Source of the DNA: a virus
Strand: one strand, 5' to 3'
Length of the DNA stretch: 39,178 nucleotides
IMG/VR virus record: IMGVR_UViG_3300023063_000060
Span: 1-39,178 of that record
A program made the translations under genes and the position numbers. Each line of letters begins with the position of its first letter. Position 1 is the first letter of the stretch. This document shows positions 14,824-23,057 of this stretch, piece after piece. The notes beneath the pieces were generated by a model. It worked only from the letters and a program-made list of their open reading frames with translations, did no database searches and was not told the DNA's origin.

Positions 14824-15149
14824 AGCTCCGGCGCGCCGCTCTCTGCCGTCATCACCAAATCATCCCTCCTATTGTTGAGATCACCGCAGGTACGGATGTT
14901 TAGCGGGGTGCCTTTCCACATCAGGCGATGGCGCGGCGTGACCCAATCTCGAAAGCTGATCGTGACCCGATAGAACTGGGTGGCATTGAGCATGCCCTGC
15001 TTGAAGGCTTCGCCGCCGTTGAGTGGGATGACGGACGCCCATACCAGCGCACCACAATCCTCCCATGTAAGCGGCGAGCCGCCGGCGCCGTCGCTTCCCT
15101 TGACCGGTTGCTGGATCGTGACGCGCTCGCGCTTCTTGCGCGGGTTCAT
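14820..15149 (-). CDS. Head-tail joining / head closure protein
   Basis: A 109-aa protein starting M-N-P-R-K-K-R-E-R-V-T-I-Q and containing W-E-D-C-G-A-L-V-W-A-S-V-I-P and Y-R-V-T-I-S-F-R, the pattern of Phage_H_T_join (SPP1 gp16 type) stoppers. It would close the portal channel. The ATG at 15149 overlaps the connector stop (ATGA) by 4 nt. Its own end overlaps the gp10-like start by 4 nt, so four connector genes are coupled in sequence. Confidence 0.82.
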   Translation of the reverse strand: MNPRKKRERVTIQQPVKGSDGAGGSPLTWEDCGALVWASVIPLNGGEAFKQGMLNATQFYRVTISFRDWVTPRHRLMWKGTPLNIRTCGDLNNRRDDLVMTAESGAPEL

Positions 15150-15430
15150 GCCAGCGCCGGGTCGCGATAGCGAAATAGGATCCTGATAACAGCATCGCTC
15201 AGCGGATCCGCCTCGTCGTCGTTGAACAAGGAGCGCAGCACCAAGATTGTCGCCGCCTTGATCAGTGCCGGTGCTGTGGAGTCCGTCCAATCAGCAGTTG
15301 GTCGCTTGATGTAATCCAGCACAATTTCAGAGGCGGCCTCCACCTTCATCTGAATATCGAGGTCCTGCTCGTCGCCGTCGATCCTGAGGTCGGCTTTTGC
15401 CTGCAGAAGTGAGATGAAGGCGACCATCAA
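15146..15430 (-). CDS. Head-tail connector (HK97 gp6-like adaptor)
   Basis: A 94-aa, mostly helical protein: L-L-Q-A-K-A-D-L-R-I-D-G-D-E-Q-D-L-D-I-Q, A-A-S-E-I-V-L-D-Y-I-K-R, then A-T-I-L-V-L-R-S-L-F-N. This is the gp6-like adaptor that binds under the portal ring. The ATG at 15430 overlaps the preceding stop by 4 nt (ATGA). The Y-I-K-R segment and the acidic middle are characteristic of the family. Confidence 0.85.
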   Translation of the reverse strand: MMVAFISLLQAKADLRIDGDEQDLDIQMKVEAASEIVLDYIKRPTADWTDSTAPALIKAATILVLRSLFNDDEADPLSDAVIRILFRYRDPALA

Positions 15431-16404
15431 GCCTTGTCCTTCCCATCACGACCACGTTTGACGGCCAATCGCCAACCGCTATCCGGTCCATCTGGCTTGG
15501 TTTCGGTCGAGCGCTGCGCAATCCAGTAACTGCCGGCCCAGGTGACACCGTCGCCAGCCTGATAGGTCGCACTGTCCTTGTAGACGCCGCGATCGATTAC
15601 GACGGGCACGTCGAAGGAAAACTCCTTGGTCCGTTCGCCCTGAGTGAAGCGCAAAACAAAGCTGCGCTCCCCATTCTGCTCGACCGAGAGATCGTCGAAT
15701 CCAAATCCGTTAACGCCGTCCACGGGCGGCGGAAGCGCCGCGACCTTATCGTCGATCGCGCGCAAGATGACGGGCATATCAGCATCATTGCCGACCACAC
15801 CGCCGAGATTCCGGGTCGTGCCGTCGGTCAGCGTAACGATGAGCGCGCCGTGGCGGTCTATGAGCGCACCGGCCAGGCCGACGCCGTCTTTCGCCACGGG
15901 GAGGGACCGGATGGCGCGCTCGACTGCCGCATTGATCGTTGGGGTTACGTCTTCAACGCTGACGCTTACGCCGTCACGCGGGACAGGCAGATCACCTACA
16001 GCGCGCGCGACAGCAGCCTTGATCTCCACAGGGTCCGCATCGCGACCGTCACGCGGCACGGGCAGGTCGGAAACAGCTTCCGCCACCGCATGATCTACGA
16101 GCCGACGAACTTCATCGATTGTTACGCTTTTGCCGTCCTGCGGCACAGGGATCTGGGCGATCGCAGACTCTACCGCAGCGCTGATATCGAGGGCAAGCTG
16201 ATCACGATCAACATCGACGCCGTCGCGGGCGGGAGGCAGCTTTGCTATTGCCGCTGCAACCGCGCGCTCGACGAGAGCAGGGTCGACCTGGGTAGGACGA
16301 GCCTCGAGTGCGGCGATACGCTCGATCAACGGCGCCGTCGCCCGCGCGACGTGATCGCGCACAATGAGCGCAGTCGCTTCGGCTAGAGCCTTCGTGTCAA
16401 GCAT
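15427..16404 (-). CDS. Repeat-containing fibre-like protein with carbohydrate-binding-like end
   Basis: A 325-aa protein. After a helical start it has five copies of A-x-x-x-L-P-x-x-x-D-G. Their D-G pairs are at 61-62, 90-91, 119-120, 144-145 and 173-174, giving spacings of 29, 29, 25 and 29 residues; a related P-P-P-V-D-G follows. The last about 55 residues, with Y-Q-A-G-D-G-V-T-W-A-G-S-Y-W-I and D-S-G-W-R, resemble a CBM5/12-type chitin or cellulose binding module. A trimeric fibre on the capsid or neck is the likeliest reading. It sits between portal and connector, which is an unusual place. Confidence 0.65.
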   Translation of the reverse strand: MLDTKALAEATALIVRDHVARATAPLIERIAALEARPTQVDPALVERAVAAAIAKLPPARDGVDVDRDQLALDISAAVESAIAQIPVPQDGKSVTIDEVRRLVDHAVAEAVSDLPVPRDGRDADPVEIKAAVARAVGDLPVPRDGVSVSVEDVTPTINAAVERAIRSLPVAKDGVGLAGALIDRHGALIVTLTDGTTRNLGGVVGNDADMPVILRAIDDKVAALPPPVDGVNGFGFDDLSVEQNGERSFVLRFTQGERTKEFSFDVPVVIDRGVYKDSATYQAGDGVTWAGSYWIAQRSTETKPDGPDSGWRLAVKRGRDGKDKA

Positions 16405-17761
16405 TCAGGGCCTCCCGAAGGTCTTTCTCAAACAGTGCCACCACAGCCCGAGCTTGCTGCGCCTGCTCGTCGGCGTTGTCATTCGCCGGAGCCGGATCTG
16501 CCGCCGGCTTAGTGGTCGCGAAAGGATTATCGGTCGCATCCCGCTTGGCGAGCGCTGCAAGGCTGAAGTCCTGCTGCTGGCGATAAACGGCATTGCCGCC
16601 AGTGACGGGCCCTAGCCCAATCTTCGCGCGCGCCTCATCCGGCGTCATGAGATTCTTGCCGGCGTCGAGGACCTCCATCTGCGTCACGCTGTCCATGCGG
16701 AGCAGATTGTCGACGTCGAACTCGGTGCCGAGTGTGTCACCGGTGCCAAGCCCCTCGTCGAGGCAGACCTCAATCGATTCGATCAATACCTGAAGGCATT
16801 GGCTGTAATATTCGATGTTGAGCGCCTGCACGTTCGTGATTGCGACGGGAGCCTGGCCGATGCCGATCTTGTACGGTGGGACGTGGTAGGTCGAGCAAAC
16901 CACCTCCGCGGTCCATTTCAGCTGCTCGATCAGCTGCGCGTCTACGGCTTTGACAGCCATTGCCTCATATTTCAGACCATCGCCGAGCACAGCCACGCGG
17001 CCGACATTCTTACCGCTGAAATTCTCTTCCCAGCTCGACTTCAGACGGCCTGCCGTCTCGTCAGATATAGCTCCGGGAGCGGTGAGGATGCCACCAGGCT
17101 GAGAATTGTTTCCGAAGAACCGAGCTGAGTTGTTCTGGATCGATAGGCCCTGCGTCGCCGCGAGGCCGTTGGCAAAAACGGGCGACAGACCGACGAGCGG
17201 GTGAAAAAAGCAGTTGAACCGGTCGTGGATGATTTCGCTGGCCGGTACGACAACCTCGGTCGGAAGTTCGGATAGATGGTCCGTCTTCAATTCATAGAAG
17301 ACACTTCCATCAGGCGCGACCAACGGCTTTACCCGGCCCGGGTCGAGCACATAGAGCTTCTTCGACACACTGCGGCCGACGCGTTGCTTGAGCACGTAGG
17401 TGTTGCCGGACTGAAGCTTACTGAGCACCCAGGATTCGAAGAACTGGATGCGGTTCTGAAAACCGTTCGGCTTGCGCAGCACCGGCGAATATGCGGGATT
17501 TTTCACCTCGCTCCAGATGCCGTTCGCGTCCTGTGCGACCAGTTTGACGCGAAGCTTGGCGATGTCGGATGCGATAAGGCTCTGGCATGCAAAGACGGCA
17601 TGAAAGCTCAACACACAATCAAGCTTCACTTCGACGTTCTGTTGCCATGCGCCCGTGAACGCTTCTCGGATGATCGGCCACCAACCGCCGCGACCGGACG
17701 GAGGGGATAGTTGCCCCTGAGCCGCTTTTTCGCGGGTGATGGTGAGGCCGAACGCGCGCAT
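16397..17761 (-). CDS. Portal protein (HK97 family)
   Basis: A 454-aa protein that forms the ring through which DNA enters the head. Family marks: W-Q-Q-N-V-E-V-K near residue 40, V-F-A-C-Q-S-L-I-A-S-D-I-A-K at about 55-70, L-S-G-N-T-Y-V-L, and Y-H-V-P-P-Y-K-I-G, where portals have a conserved V-P-P. Length is normal. The ATG at 17761 shares bases with the preceding TGA (TGATG). Its end overlaps the fibre-like gene start by 8 nt. Confidence 0.93.
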   Translation of the reverse strand: MRAFGLTITREKAAQGQLSPPSGRGGWWPIIREAFTGAWQQNVEVKLDCVLSFHAVFACQSLIASDIAKLRVKLVAQDANGIWSEVKNPAYSPVLRKPNGFQNRIQFFESWVLSKLQSGNTYVLKQRVGRSVSKKLYVLDPGRVKPLVAPDGSVFYELKTDHLSELPTEVVVPASEIIHDRFNCFFHPLVGLSPVFANGLAATQGLSIQNNSARFFGNNSQPGGILTAPGAISDETAGRLKSSWEENFSGKNVGRVAVLGDGLKYEAMAVKAVDAQLIEQLKWTAEVVCSTYHVPPYKIGIGQAPVAITNVQALNIEYYSQCLQVLIESIEVCLDEGLGTGDTLGTEFDVDNLLRMDSVTQMEVLDAGKNLMTPDEARAKIGLGPVTGGNAVYRQQQDFSLAALAKRDATDNPFATTKPAADPAPANDNADEQAQQARAVVALFEKDLREALNA

Positions 17762-17991
17762 CAGCCTTCCGCGCGCTTCTCTGCGATCTTCGCGTTGAGG
17801 GTGGCGGCGTCCCATCCGTTGAAGGGCTTTTTGCCCAAGGCCTGCTCGTAGAGATCGCGGAGCGCCTGGATGTCAGTCGTGCCGCCTTCTGCGACTAGGT
17901 TGGCGGTGCTGTAACCCAGCTTTTCGAAAATGCGGGCGTAGCGCGGATCGCGCGAGGTTAGCGCCCGATTATAATAGGCTTGGTGCTTCAT
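17761..17991 (-). CDS. Small head-region protein (76 aa), HeH/SAP-like end
   Basis: Starts M-K-H-Q-A-Y-Y-N-R-A-L and ends with L-G-K-K-P-F-N-G-W-D-A-A-T-L-N-A-K-I, a pattern like the short HeH or SAP-type helix-turn-helix tail seen in many phage proteins. It lies between the capsid and portal genes. It could be a minor head or DNA-contact protein. Its ATG is 55 nt after the capsid stop, with a hairpin between. The function is not established. Confidence 0.7.
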   Translation of the reverse strand: MKHQAYYNRALTSRDPRYARIFEKLGYSTANLVAEGGTTDIQALRDLYEQALGKKPFNGWDAATLNAKIAEKRAEG

Positions 17992-18011
17992 TTTCCATCT
18001 CCCATGAGAGG

Positions 18012-18037
18012 AAAAGGGGCGGCCAAAAGGTCGCCCC
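18012..18037 (-). terminator. Terminator-like hairpin after the capsid gene
   Basis: Read on the minus strand: GGGGCGACC-TTTT-GGCCGCCCC followed by TTTTCC. The stem is 9 bp with one G-T pair, and the four Ts follow directly. It starts 9 nt after the capsid stop. In phages a leaky terminator here keeps capsid mRNA high relative to the portal and connector genes that follow. Confidence 0.65.
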
Positions 18038-18046
18038 GATCTTCGC

Positions 18047-19429
18047 TTACTTGTAAGCGGTGCCGGTGATGAACTGGACGGCGCCAGCGCGGCGCTTGCC
18101 CCAGTTGATGTACCGCTCGGCACGGATGCCCACCATGTTCATCTGCCAGAGGGAGACCATCACAGTCGTCGCGGTCGCCGGCGCATCGGGCGCGCTGTCC
18201 ATCTGCAACGAAGCTTCGGTGCTGACGTCGAGCATCGTCTCGCCATCGTCGGCGAGCAGGATCTCGCTGGCCTTGGCAAGGATGATGCGCGAGCCGGCGG
18301 TAATCGCCGGAGGGCCGGTGACTGCCGCCTGCACCGGGATATTCTCGGAGGTGATGACTGGCAGGCCCAGCAGCGTTCCGCCACCGACCGCGTTCATGCC
18401 GGGGAATTCAGCCTGACCGAGCGGATTGAGCAGCAGCGAGAGGCCGAGCGCCTGCGTCTCAGTCATGATCCAGACCGCACCGGCAAGTGACATGTTCGCG
18501 GCGATGAACTTCGCCATCAGCGCCTGAGCATCGGCACGGAACGAGTCCGCATCGGTGCCGCTGGCAATAACCGGGGTTACGCCGTTAGTGATCGATGCCG
18601 GCGAGACGCCAGCGACAGCGGCGGCCGCAGGATCAACGAACGACAGATCCAGGAACTGCGCAGTCTGGTCCACGAGATCCTGACGCACAACCTCTTCAGC
18701 TGCGGGCGAAGACGAGCGGGCCAGTTCGTCGGTGATGACGATGATGCCCGCAGTCTTGGCCATCCCAAGCGAGATCTGGTCGAAGGCGAGGGCGCCGACA
18801 GGCTTAGGCTTGCCTTCGCCGACCCAACCAACAGTCGACCCGCCGGTCTGACGCGGGATTTTGATGTTGAAAGGCACCTTACGAAGGCCGGGGATACGGC
18901 CAAGGATCGTTGCCGGGCGGAGCAGTTCGGCGAACTCAGAGGTCATGTTCTGGTATTCGACCAGTGGTTTTGCCCACGCAGTGTCGGTCGTGGTGCCTGC
19001 AGCAACGGCAGCCTTGAAGATCGTTGCGAGTTCCGGGCTGTCGTTCCAGCTCTTCGAGATCTCCGCTGCCTGCATCAGGTTGCCCTTGGAACGTGCGAGA
19101 GCCATCGCATACCGCGCGAAAGTCGTGCCCTTCGGGAGGTTGGCGCCCTTCACCTCGATGCGGGTGCCACCGCGAGCGGCGGTGCCTTCACCGCTCGAGC
19201 CGCCGGCGGCGGGGACGGCGGCCACGATCAGCGACTTCTGCAAGGTCTTGAGGCGCTTGATGTGCCCATCGATCTGCTCGATGTCAGCCTCAAGGCCGTC
19301 ATATTCCTCCTGCTCAGCCTGGTCGAGGGTGGTTCCGTCGGTAGCGGCCTTGGTCATGATCTCATTCATGCGCCCGAACGAAGAGGCGCGCTTCGCCTCA
19401 AAGGCGGCGATCTGTGCAGCGATATCCAT
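18047..19429 (-). CDS. Major capsid protein (HK97 fold)
   Basis: A 460-aa protein. Residues 1-100 are a coiled coil (A-Q-I-A-A-F-E-A-K-R-A-S-S-F, and E-E-Y-D-G-L-E-A-D-I-E-Q), the delta domain that acts as a scaffold and is removed by the protease. Residues about 140-455 form the capsid domain, with V-P-F-N-I-K-I-P-R-Q-T-G-G and a G-W-V-G-E-G-K-P motif, as in phage_cap_E/HK97 capsids. The ATG at 19429 begins M-D-I-A-A-Q with AGGA in front. It follows the prohead protease gene, as expected. Confidence 0.93.
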   Translation of the reverse strand: MDIAAQIAAFEAKRASSFGRMNEIMTKAATDGTTLDQAEQEEYDGLEADIEQIDGHIKRLKTLQKSLIVAAVPAAGGSSGEGTAARGGTRIEVKGANLPKGTTFARYAMALARSKGNLMQAAEISKSWNDSPELATIFKAAVAAGTTTDTAWAKPLVEYQNMTSEFAELLRPATILGRIPGLRKVPFNIKIPRQTGGSTVGWVGEGKPKPVGALAFDQISLGMAKTAGIIVITDELARSSSPAAEEVVRQDLVDQTAQFLDLSFVDPAAAAVAGVSPASITNGVTPVIASGTDADSFRADAQALMAKFIAANMSLAGAVWIMTETQALGLSLLLNPLGQAEFPGMNAVGGGTLLGLPVITSENIPVQAAVTGPPAITAGSRIILAKASEILLADDGETMLDVSTEASLQMDSAPDAPATATTVMVSLWQMNMVGIRAERYINWGKRRAGAVQFITGTAYK

Positions 19430-19480
19430 TTTTGATGTCCTGATCGGGCGGCACGCGCTGGGCGCGGCGGCCAAGAGAAA

Positions 19481-20119
19481 TTACTTCGCCGACATGATCC
19501 GTTTGATCGAGTTGATGACGAAGGGTGGAGCCCGATCGCGGGCAGGGTCCGCCAGCTTCACGACACGGACACCCTTGCCTGACGCGGCGGTGACAGTGGG
19601 GTTGGCTGGAATTTCGGGTTCGCTCACGCCGGCGGCTTTGCGAAGCGCGGCATCGATCGACTTGATTTCGTTGATGACCGCGTCGCTGTTTGCCGGGATC
19701 GTCACCGCGGAAAGCTCGAAGCACTCGCTCTCGATAAAGCGAACGCCGCCCTCCTCCATGTAGGAGTATTCGATCGGACGAAATCCGACGCTGACGGCGC
19801 GGACCAAGCCCAATTTCATCGAGTCCCAGGCTTCGCGCAGCCGGTCTTTCAGAGTTTCGGACTCCACCGTCTCGGGATCCGCGATGGTAGCCTCGAAGCC
19901 GATGCCCGTGGCGGTTGGGGTGTCGAACTTGACGGTCCCAATCGGCTTGTCCGCCATGTGCTGCCAAAGAAACGGCATAGGGTTGGTGAACTTCATGCCG
20001 AGCGGCTCGATGATGTCGCCAACCCGATCGACGGTCGGGGTCGTGGCGATGCCGCGGATGACACGCGTGGCGTCGTCGATCGCTTTGATCGACAGCACGG
20101 AATAGGCCCTGTTCTGCAT
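19481..20119 (-). CDS. Prohead protease (HK97, peptidase family S78)
   Basis: A 212-aa protein with the signs of the S78 (U35) maturation protease: L-W-Q-H around His54, and A-V-S-V-G-F around Ser110, followed by E-C-F-E-L-S-A-V-T-I-P-A-N at about 132-144, with an acidic residue that could complete the triad. It trims capsid and scaffold proteins in the prohead. After residue 150 there is a basic tail likely removed by self-cleavage. It lies between the terminase and capsid genes. Confidence 0.92.
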   Translation of the reverse strand: MQNRAYSVLSIKAIDDATRVIRGIATTPTVDRVGDIIEPLGMKFTNPMPFLWQHMADKPIGTVKFDTPTATGIGFEATIADPETVESETLKDRLREAWDSMKLGLVRAVSVGFRPIEYSYMEEGGVRFIESECFELSAVTIPANSDAVINEIKSIDAALRKAAGVSEPEIPANPTVTAASGKGVRVVKLADPARDRAPPFVINSIKRIMSAK

Positions 20120-20131
20120 CGAACGGACTCC

Positions 20132-22006
20132 TCAGAGAATGAGCATTTGGAATTTTTCGCGCCGCTGTGTCGGCATCGACATCAGCACCCCGACAGCCAT
20201 GCACAGCGCGATGGCGGCATCGATCTTGTTCGCGGCCCTCTCTTTCGAGAGCCAGTAATTGCCCCACGGGTCGGTCTCGACGACTGCGGACATCATCGCC
20301 GAAACCAGCACCGGGTTATTCAGCAGCCGGAGGCGACCCTCGAGCAGCATCTGCTCAACCAGCTTGACCGAGGCGGGCATCCACAGCCCTTCGGGTTCGC
20401 GCTTCGCATCCTTGGCCGCATCGATCATGGCCTGCGTTGGCTTGCCCTTGCGCTTGCCGCCTTGGGGATGCTCGACCTGTTCGATCGTGCAGCCGAGATC
20501 CGCCAGTTCCGGCGCCAACGTGGCTTGGTAGGCGTATCTGTCGTAGCCAAGGGCAACGACATTCAGTGGAGCTGCCTGCCTGACGATCGACGCGGCGATA
20601 TGGCTGTAACTGATGACCTTGCCACGCGGCGCCTGCAGGTGGCCCGCCTGGATCCAGGTCTCGTAAGGTGCCTTGTCCAACATCTGGCGGGATTGCACCG
20701 TGTCTCCAGGCGTCCAAGCCTCGATCCAAGCGTCGAAGGTCGGCTTCCGAACGACTACGATTTCGCCGTTCTGCTCTTCCTCAATGTCGACTTCGCCCGT
20801 GTGCACCGCGACCGCGAGTGCGCTGAGATCCTGCGTCATCGACAGATCGACGCCCATCCCGGCGCGCTTGCCCGCGTGCTCCTTTGGGTCGAATATGGCG
20901 AGGGCGGGTTCGAGCAGCTTGCGGCTGATCCAGGCCGTCTCGGCGTCAGTCCAAACGCAGAAGTGTAACCGCAGGATGCCGTTCAGCTTGCCCGGCATGT
21001 CCTTCGCTTGCTTCACGACACCGGCGAGGTAGTCCTCCTTGATCGTGACGCCGAGTAGCGGGTTTGCCTTCGGCCAGCAGGATGGATCGGTGAGAGGGTC
21101 ATCCTCAGGATCCAAGCCACAAACATACGAGAACGTCGTGTCGTCGATCGGCTCGCCGATGTAGAAAGCGTCGTCGTCCTTCGCCTCGCGATTGCCGGCC
21201 GCGACCTTCACCGCGTGCTCATGCTCTTCCCAGGCGATCGAATTTCGGTTCGAGCCGCTGTTCGTGATCATGAACAGCAAGGGCTGCAGCCGGAATTTGA
21301 AGCCGCGCTCGAGCATTTCCATGACGCCGCGGTCCGGGTGTTCGTGAACCTCATCGCAAAGCGCGATGTGAGGGCGTGGGCCCGAGCCAGTCTTCTTCGC
21401 TTCCCGGCTAATTGGTCGGAAGAACGATCCGGACCGAAGGTGCGCGAGGTTGTACTCGCGCCCTGGTCCGCCGCTCCGTTTTAGTCGCCGGTTCAGATCC
21501 GGTGACTTGTCGACCATGTTGATGGCGTCGCGAAACAGGATCCCGGCTTGGTCCTTTGTGGCGCCCGCCGCATAGATCTGCGCGCCGGACTCCCCGTCGG
21601 CGGTCATGCCGTAGAGTCCGATCCCGCCTGCTACCGGGCTTTTCCCGTTACCCTTGCCCTCTTCGATGTAGGCTCGGCGGAAGCGGCGGTAACCGTCGGC
21701 CTTTTTCCAGCCGAATATCGAGCCGATCTTGAAGGCCTGGCTGGGCGCCAGCAGGAAAGGGCGACCTTCGAATTGCCCCTCGCTGAGTTTCAGCTTCTCT
21801 TCGAAGAAGCGGATCGCGCGGCTCGCGGCGTCACGGTCGAAGTTCAATCCGCGCGCAGCGCCGACCTTGAGGTCGTCGAGATGGCGGCGACAGGCGTTCC
21901 GAACATGCGGACCAGCAACCATGCGGCCGCTGGTGACATCCATTGCGTAAAGGGTGGCACGGTCAGTCTCCGAAGAACTCGTCTTTCGTTTCCTGCTCGC
22001 CACCAT
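20132..22006 (-). CDS. terL: Large terminase subunit (TerL)
   Basis: A 624-aa packaging motor. ATPase: the phosphate loop is E-E-G-K-G-N-G-K-S (115-123) and the Walker B is H-I-A-L-C-D-E-V-H (213-221). Nuclease: G-M-G-V-D-L-S-M-T-Q-D-L in the C-terminal half carries its first acidic residues. It resembles the Terminase_1 group of phage HK97 and its relatives. The start at 22006 overlaps the small subunit gene by 44 nt; a later ATG at 21943 is an alternative but has no good ribosome site. Confidence 0.93.
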   Translation of the reverse strand: MVASRKRKTSSSETDRATLYAMDVTSGRMVAGPHVRNACRRHLDDLKVGAARGLNFDRDAASRAIRFFEEKLKLSEGQFEGRPFLLAPSQAFKIGSIFGWKKADGYRRFRRAYIEEGKGNGKSPVAGGIGLYGMTADGESGAQIYAAGATKDQAGILFRDAINMVDKSPDLNRRLKRSGGPGREYNLAHLRSGSFFRPISREAKKTGSGPRPHIALCDEVHEHPDRGVMEMLERGFKFRLQPLLFMITNSGSNRNSIAWEEHEHAVKVAAGNREAKDDDAFYIGEPIDDTTFSYVCGLDPEDDPLTDPSCWPKANPLLGVTIKEDYLAGVVKQAKDMPGKLNGILRLHFCVWTDAETAWISRKLLEPALAIFDPKEHAGKRAGMGVDLSMTQDLSALAVAVHTGEVDIEEEQNGEIVVVRKPTFDAWIEAWTPGDTVQSRQMLDKAPYETWIQAGHLQAPRGKVISYSHIAASIVRQAAPLNVVALGYDRYAYQATLAPELADLGCTIEQVEHPQGGKRKGKPTQAMIDAAKDAKREPEGLWMPASVKLVEQMLLEGRLRLLNNPVLVSAMMSAVVETDPWGNYWLSKERAANKIDAAIALCMAVGVLMSMPTQRREKFQMLIL

Positions 22007-22361
22007 CGCCGCGATTCCGTTCGTCGGTCAGGCCGAGCTCGCTCATGTAGGCGCGCATCTGACCGTGCTTTGCGGAGGGGAACCGGGCAGGCGACTCCCG
22101 AAACTCCTTCCAGAGTTCGCAGAATGCGATCGCCGCCGGCTCGCGCGATGCATCGAGCCAAGCGGCCGGTTCGATATATTGCTTCCACGCAACAGCGGCG
22201 ATGCCGCGCACCCAGGATGGCTTGACCAGTTTCCCGAAGGCGGTCGTCGCTTCCTCGACAGCCTTCTCGGCTTTCGCTGTTTTGCCGTGCCGGGTTACGT
22301 TGTGGGTGCCGTCCACCAGCCGCAGTTTGGCCGGCTTAGGCTTCGCGCCGCGCGTCGCCAT
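21963..22361 (-). CDS. terS: Small terminase subunit (P27 type)
   Basis: A 132-aa protein starting M-A-T-R-G-A-K-P-K-P-A-K-L-R-L-V-D-G-T, the signature of P27-family small terminases. Middle and end are helical, with W-K-Q-Y-I-E-P-A-A-W and F-C-E-L-W-K-E-F. It recognises the packaging site and delivers DNA to the large subunit. The ATG at 22361 was chosen over a longer reading because the conserved start is there. The HNH nuclease gene lies upstream. Confidence 0.88.
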   Translation of the reverse strand: MATRGAKPKPAKLRLVDGTHNVTRHGKTAKAEKAVEEATTAFGKLVKPSWVRGIAAVAWKQYIEPAAWLDASREPAAIAFCELWKEFRESPARFPSAKHGQMRAYMSELGLTDERNRGDGGEQETKDEFFGD

Positions 22362-22491
22362 ATCGACCTGCCTCGCGCCCAGCGCCTCTTGCACATTGGC
22401 AACATCGGAATGTTAATCTGCAAATGTGCGAATTTTCGGACCATGCGGTGTCCCGGGATCAGCTCGCCCCGATTGTGGACGCCCCCCCCGG
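22362..22491. other. 130-bp spacer, candidate packaging (cos) region
   Basis: The gap between the HNH and small terminase genes has no gene. It includes a run of eight C on the plus strand (about 22482-22489, G8 on the other), next to the HNH stop. In cos phages with an HNH nuclease the cleavage site commonly lies close to these genes. The exact cut site cannot be told from sequence. Confidence concerns the region, not a particular nick. Confidence 0.35.
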
Positions 22492-22764
22492 TCAGGCGGG
22501 CAGAGGCCACCCGTCGGCATCGACCGCGCCGACCTTGCGCTGGTCGAACTGCTCCGCAGTGACCTCGACATGGCACGGCTTGCACAGGCACCGGATGTTG
22601 CTGTCGTCGTCTGTGCCGCCATGTGCGAGCGGCTTGATATGGTCGGGCACGTTGGACGCTGTCACCAGCCCGCGCTCAGCGCAGCGCCTGCACAGAGGCT
22701 CATCGGCGAGGCGTCGCTTGCGCTGAACCTGGCCAGCGCGACCGCGTAGCCGCTCAATCACCAT
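22492..22764 (-). CDS. HNH endonuclease
   Basis: A 90-aa protein with a compact HNH motif: C-R-R-C-A-E-R-G near residue 25, D-H-I-K-P-L-A-H-G-G-T at about 41-51, and C-K-P-C-H-V near 61-66. The Cys pairs hold zinc. Small HNH proteins beside terminase genes work with the large terminase in cos cleavage of HK97-like phages. This is one of the standard genome-end arrangements. A homing role is less likely given its place and length. Confidence 0.88.
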   Translation of the reverse strand: MVIERLRGRAGQVQRKRRLADEPLCRRCAERGLVTASNVPDHIKPLAHGGTDDDSNIRCLCKPCHVEVTAEQFDQRKVGAVDADGWPLPA

Positions 22765-22808
22765 GGAAGATGCGCCACATCGTCGTCGTGACCCTCTGGT
22801 CTTGGCAA

Positions 22809-23042
22809 TCAGATGGCGATCTCGACGCCAAGGCCGCGAAGCTCACCGTCGATAGCCCCCAAGGTACGCTCGCATGCCTCTGCTAGCGCCTTCCGTGCTT
22901 CTTGCTGCAGCTTACCGATGCCCAAATCGATGCCGTTTAGCGCGATCTTCGTGCTTGGCATCTGCACGACCGATAAGCGCTGGTGGACGGCAAGCCGCTC
23001 TAGACGCAACACTTCGATGGCGAGCGAATCGGACAACTTCAT
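22809..23042 (-). CDS. Small helical protein of unknown function (77 aa)
   Basis: Begins M-K-L-S-D-S-L-A-I-E-V-L-R-L-E-R-L and continues helical, ending E-L-R-G-L-G-V-E-I-A-I. AAAGGTG precedes the ATG at a proper distance. No family is recognised. It is divergent from the 269-aa plus-strand gene with only 15 bp between starts, so each promoter must lie partly in the other gene. Confidence 0.6.
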   Translation of the reverse strand: MKLSDSLAIEVLRLERLAVHQRLSVVQMPSTKIALNGIDLGIGKLQQEARKALAEACERTLGAIDGELRGLGVEIAI

Positions 23043-23057
23043 AAGGCACCTTTAATA

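Noticed and set aside
18861-19763. A 300-aa open frame on the plus strand, opposite the capsid and protease genes.
   Set aside because: It lies fully opposite two clear genes, is rich in Arg and Ser as expected for antisense of GC-rich coding DNA, and has no motif.
19958-20968. A 336-aa open frame on the plus strand opposite the protease and large terminase genes.
   Set aside because: Shadow of a conserved gene; composition is biased to Arg, His and Asp.
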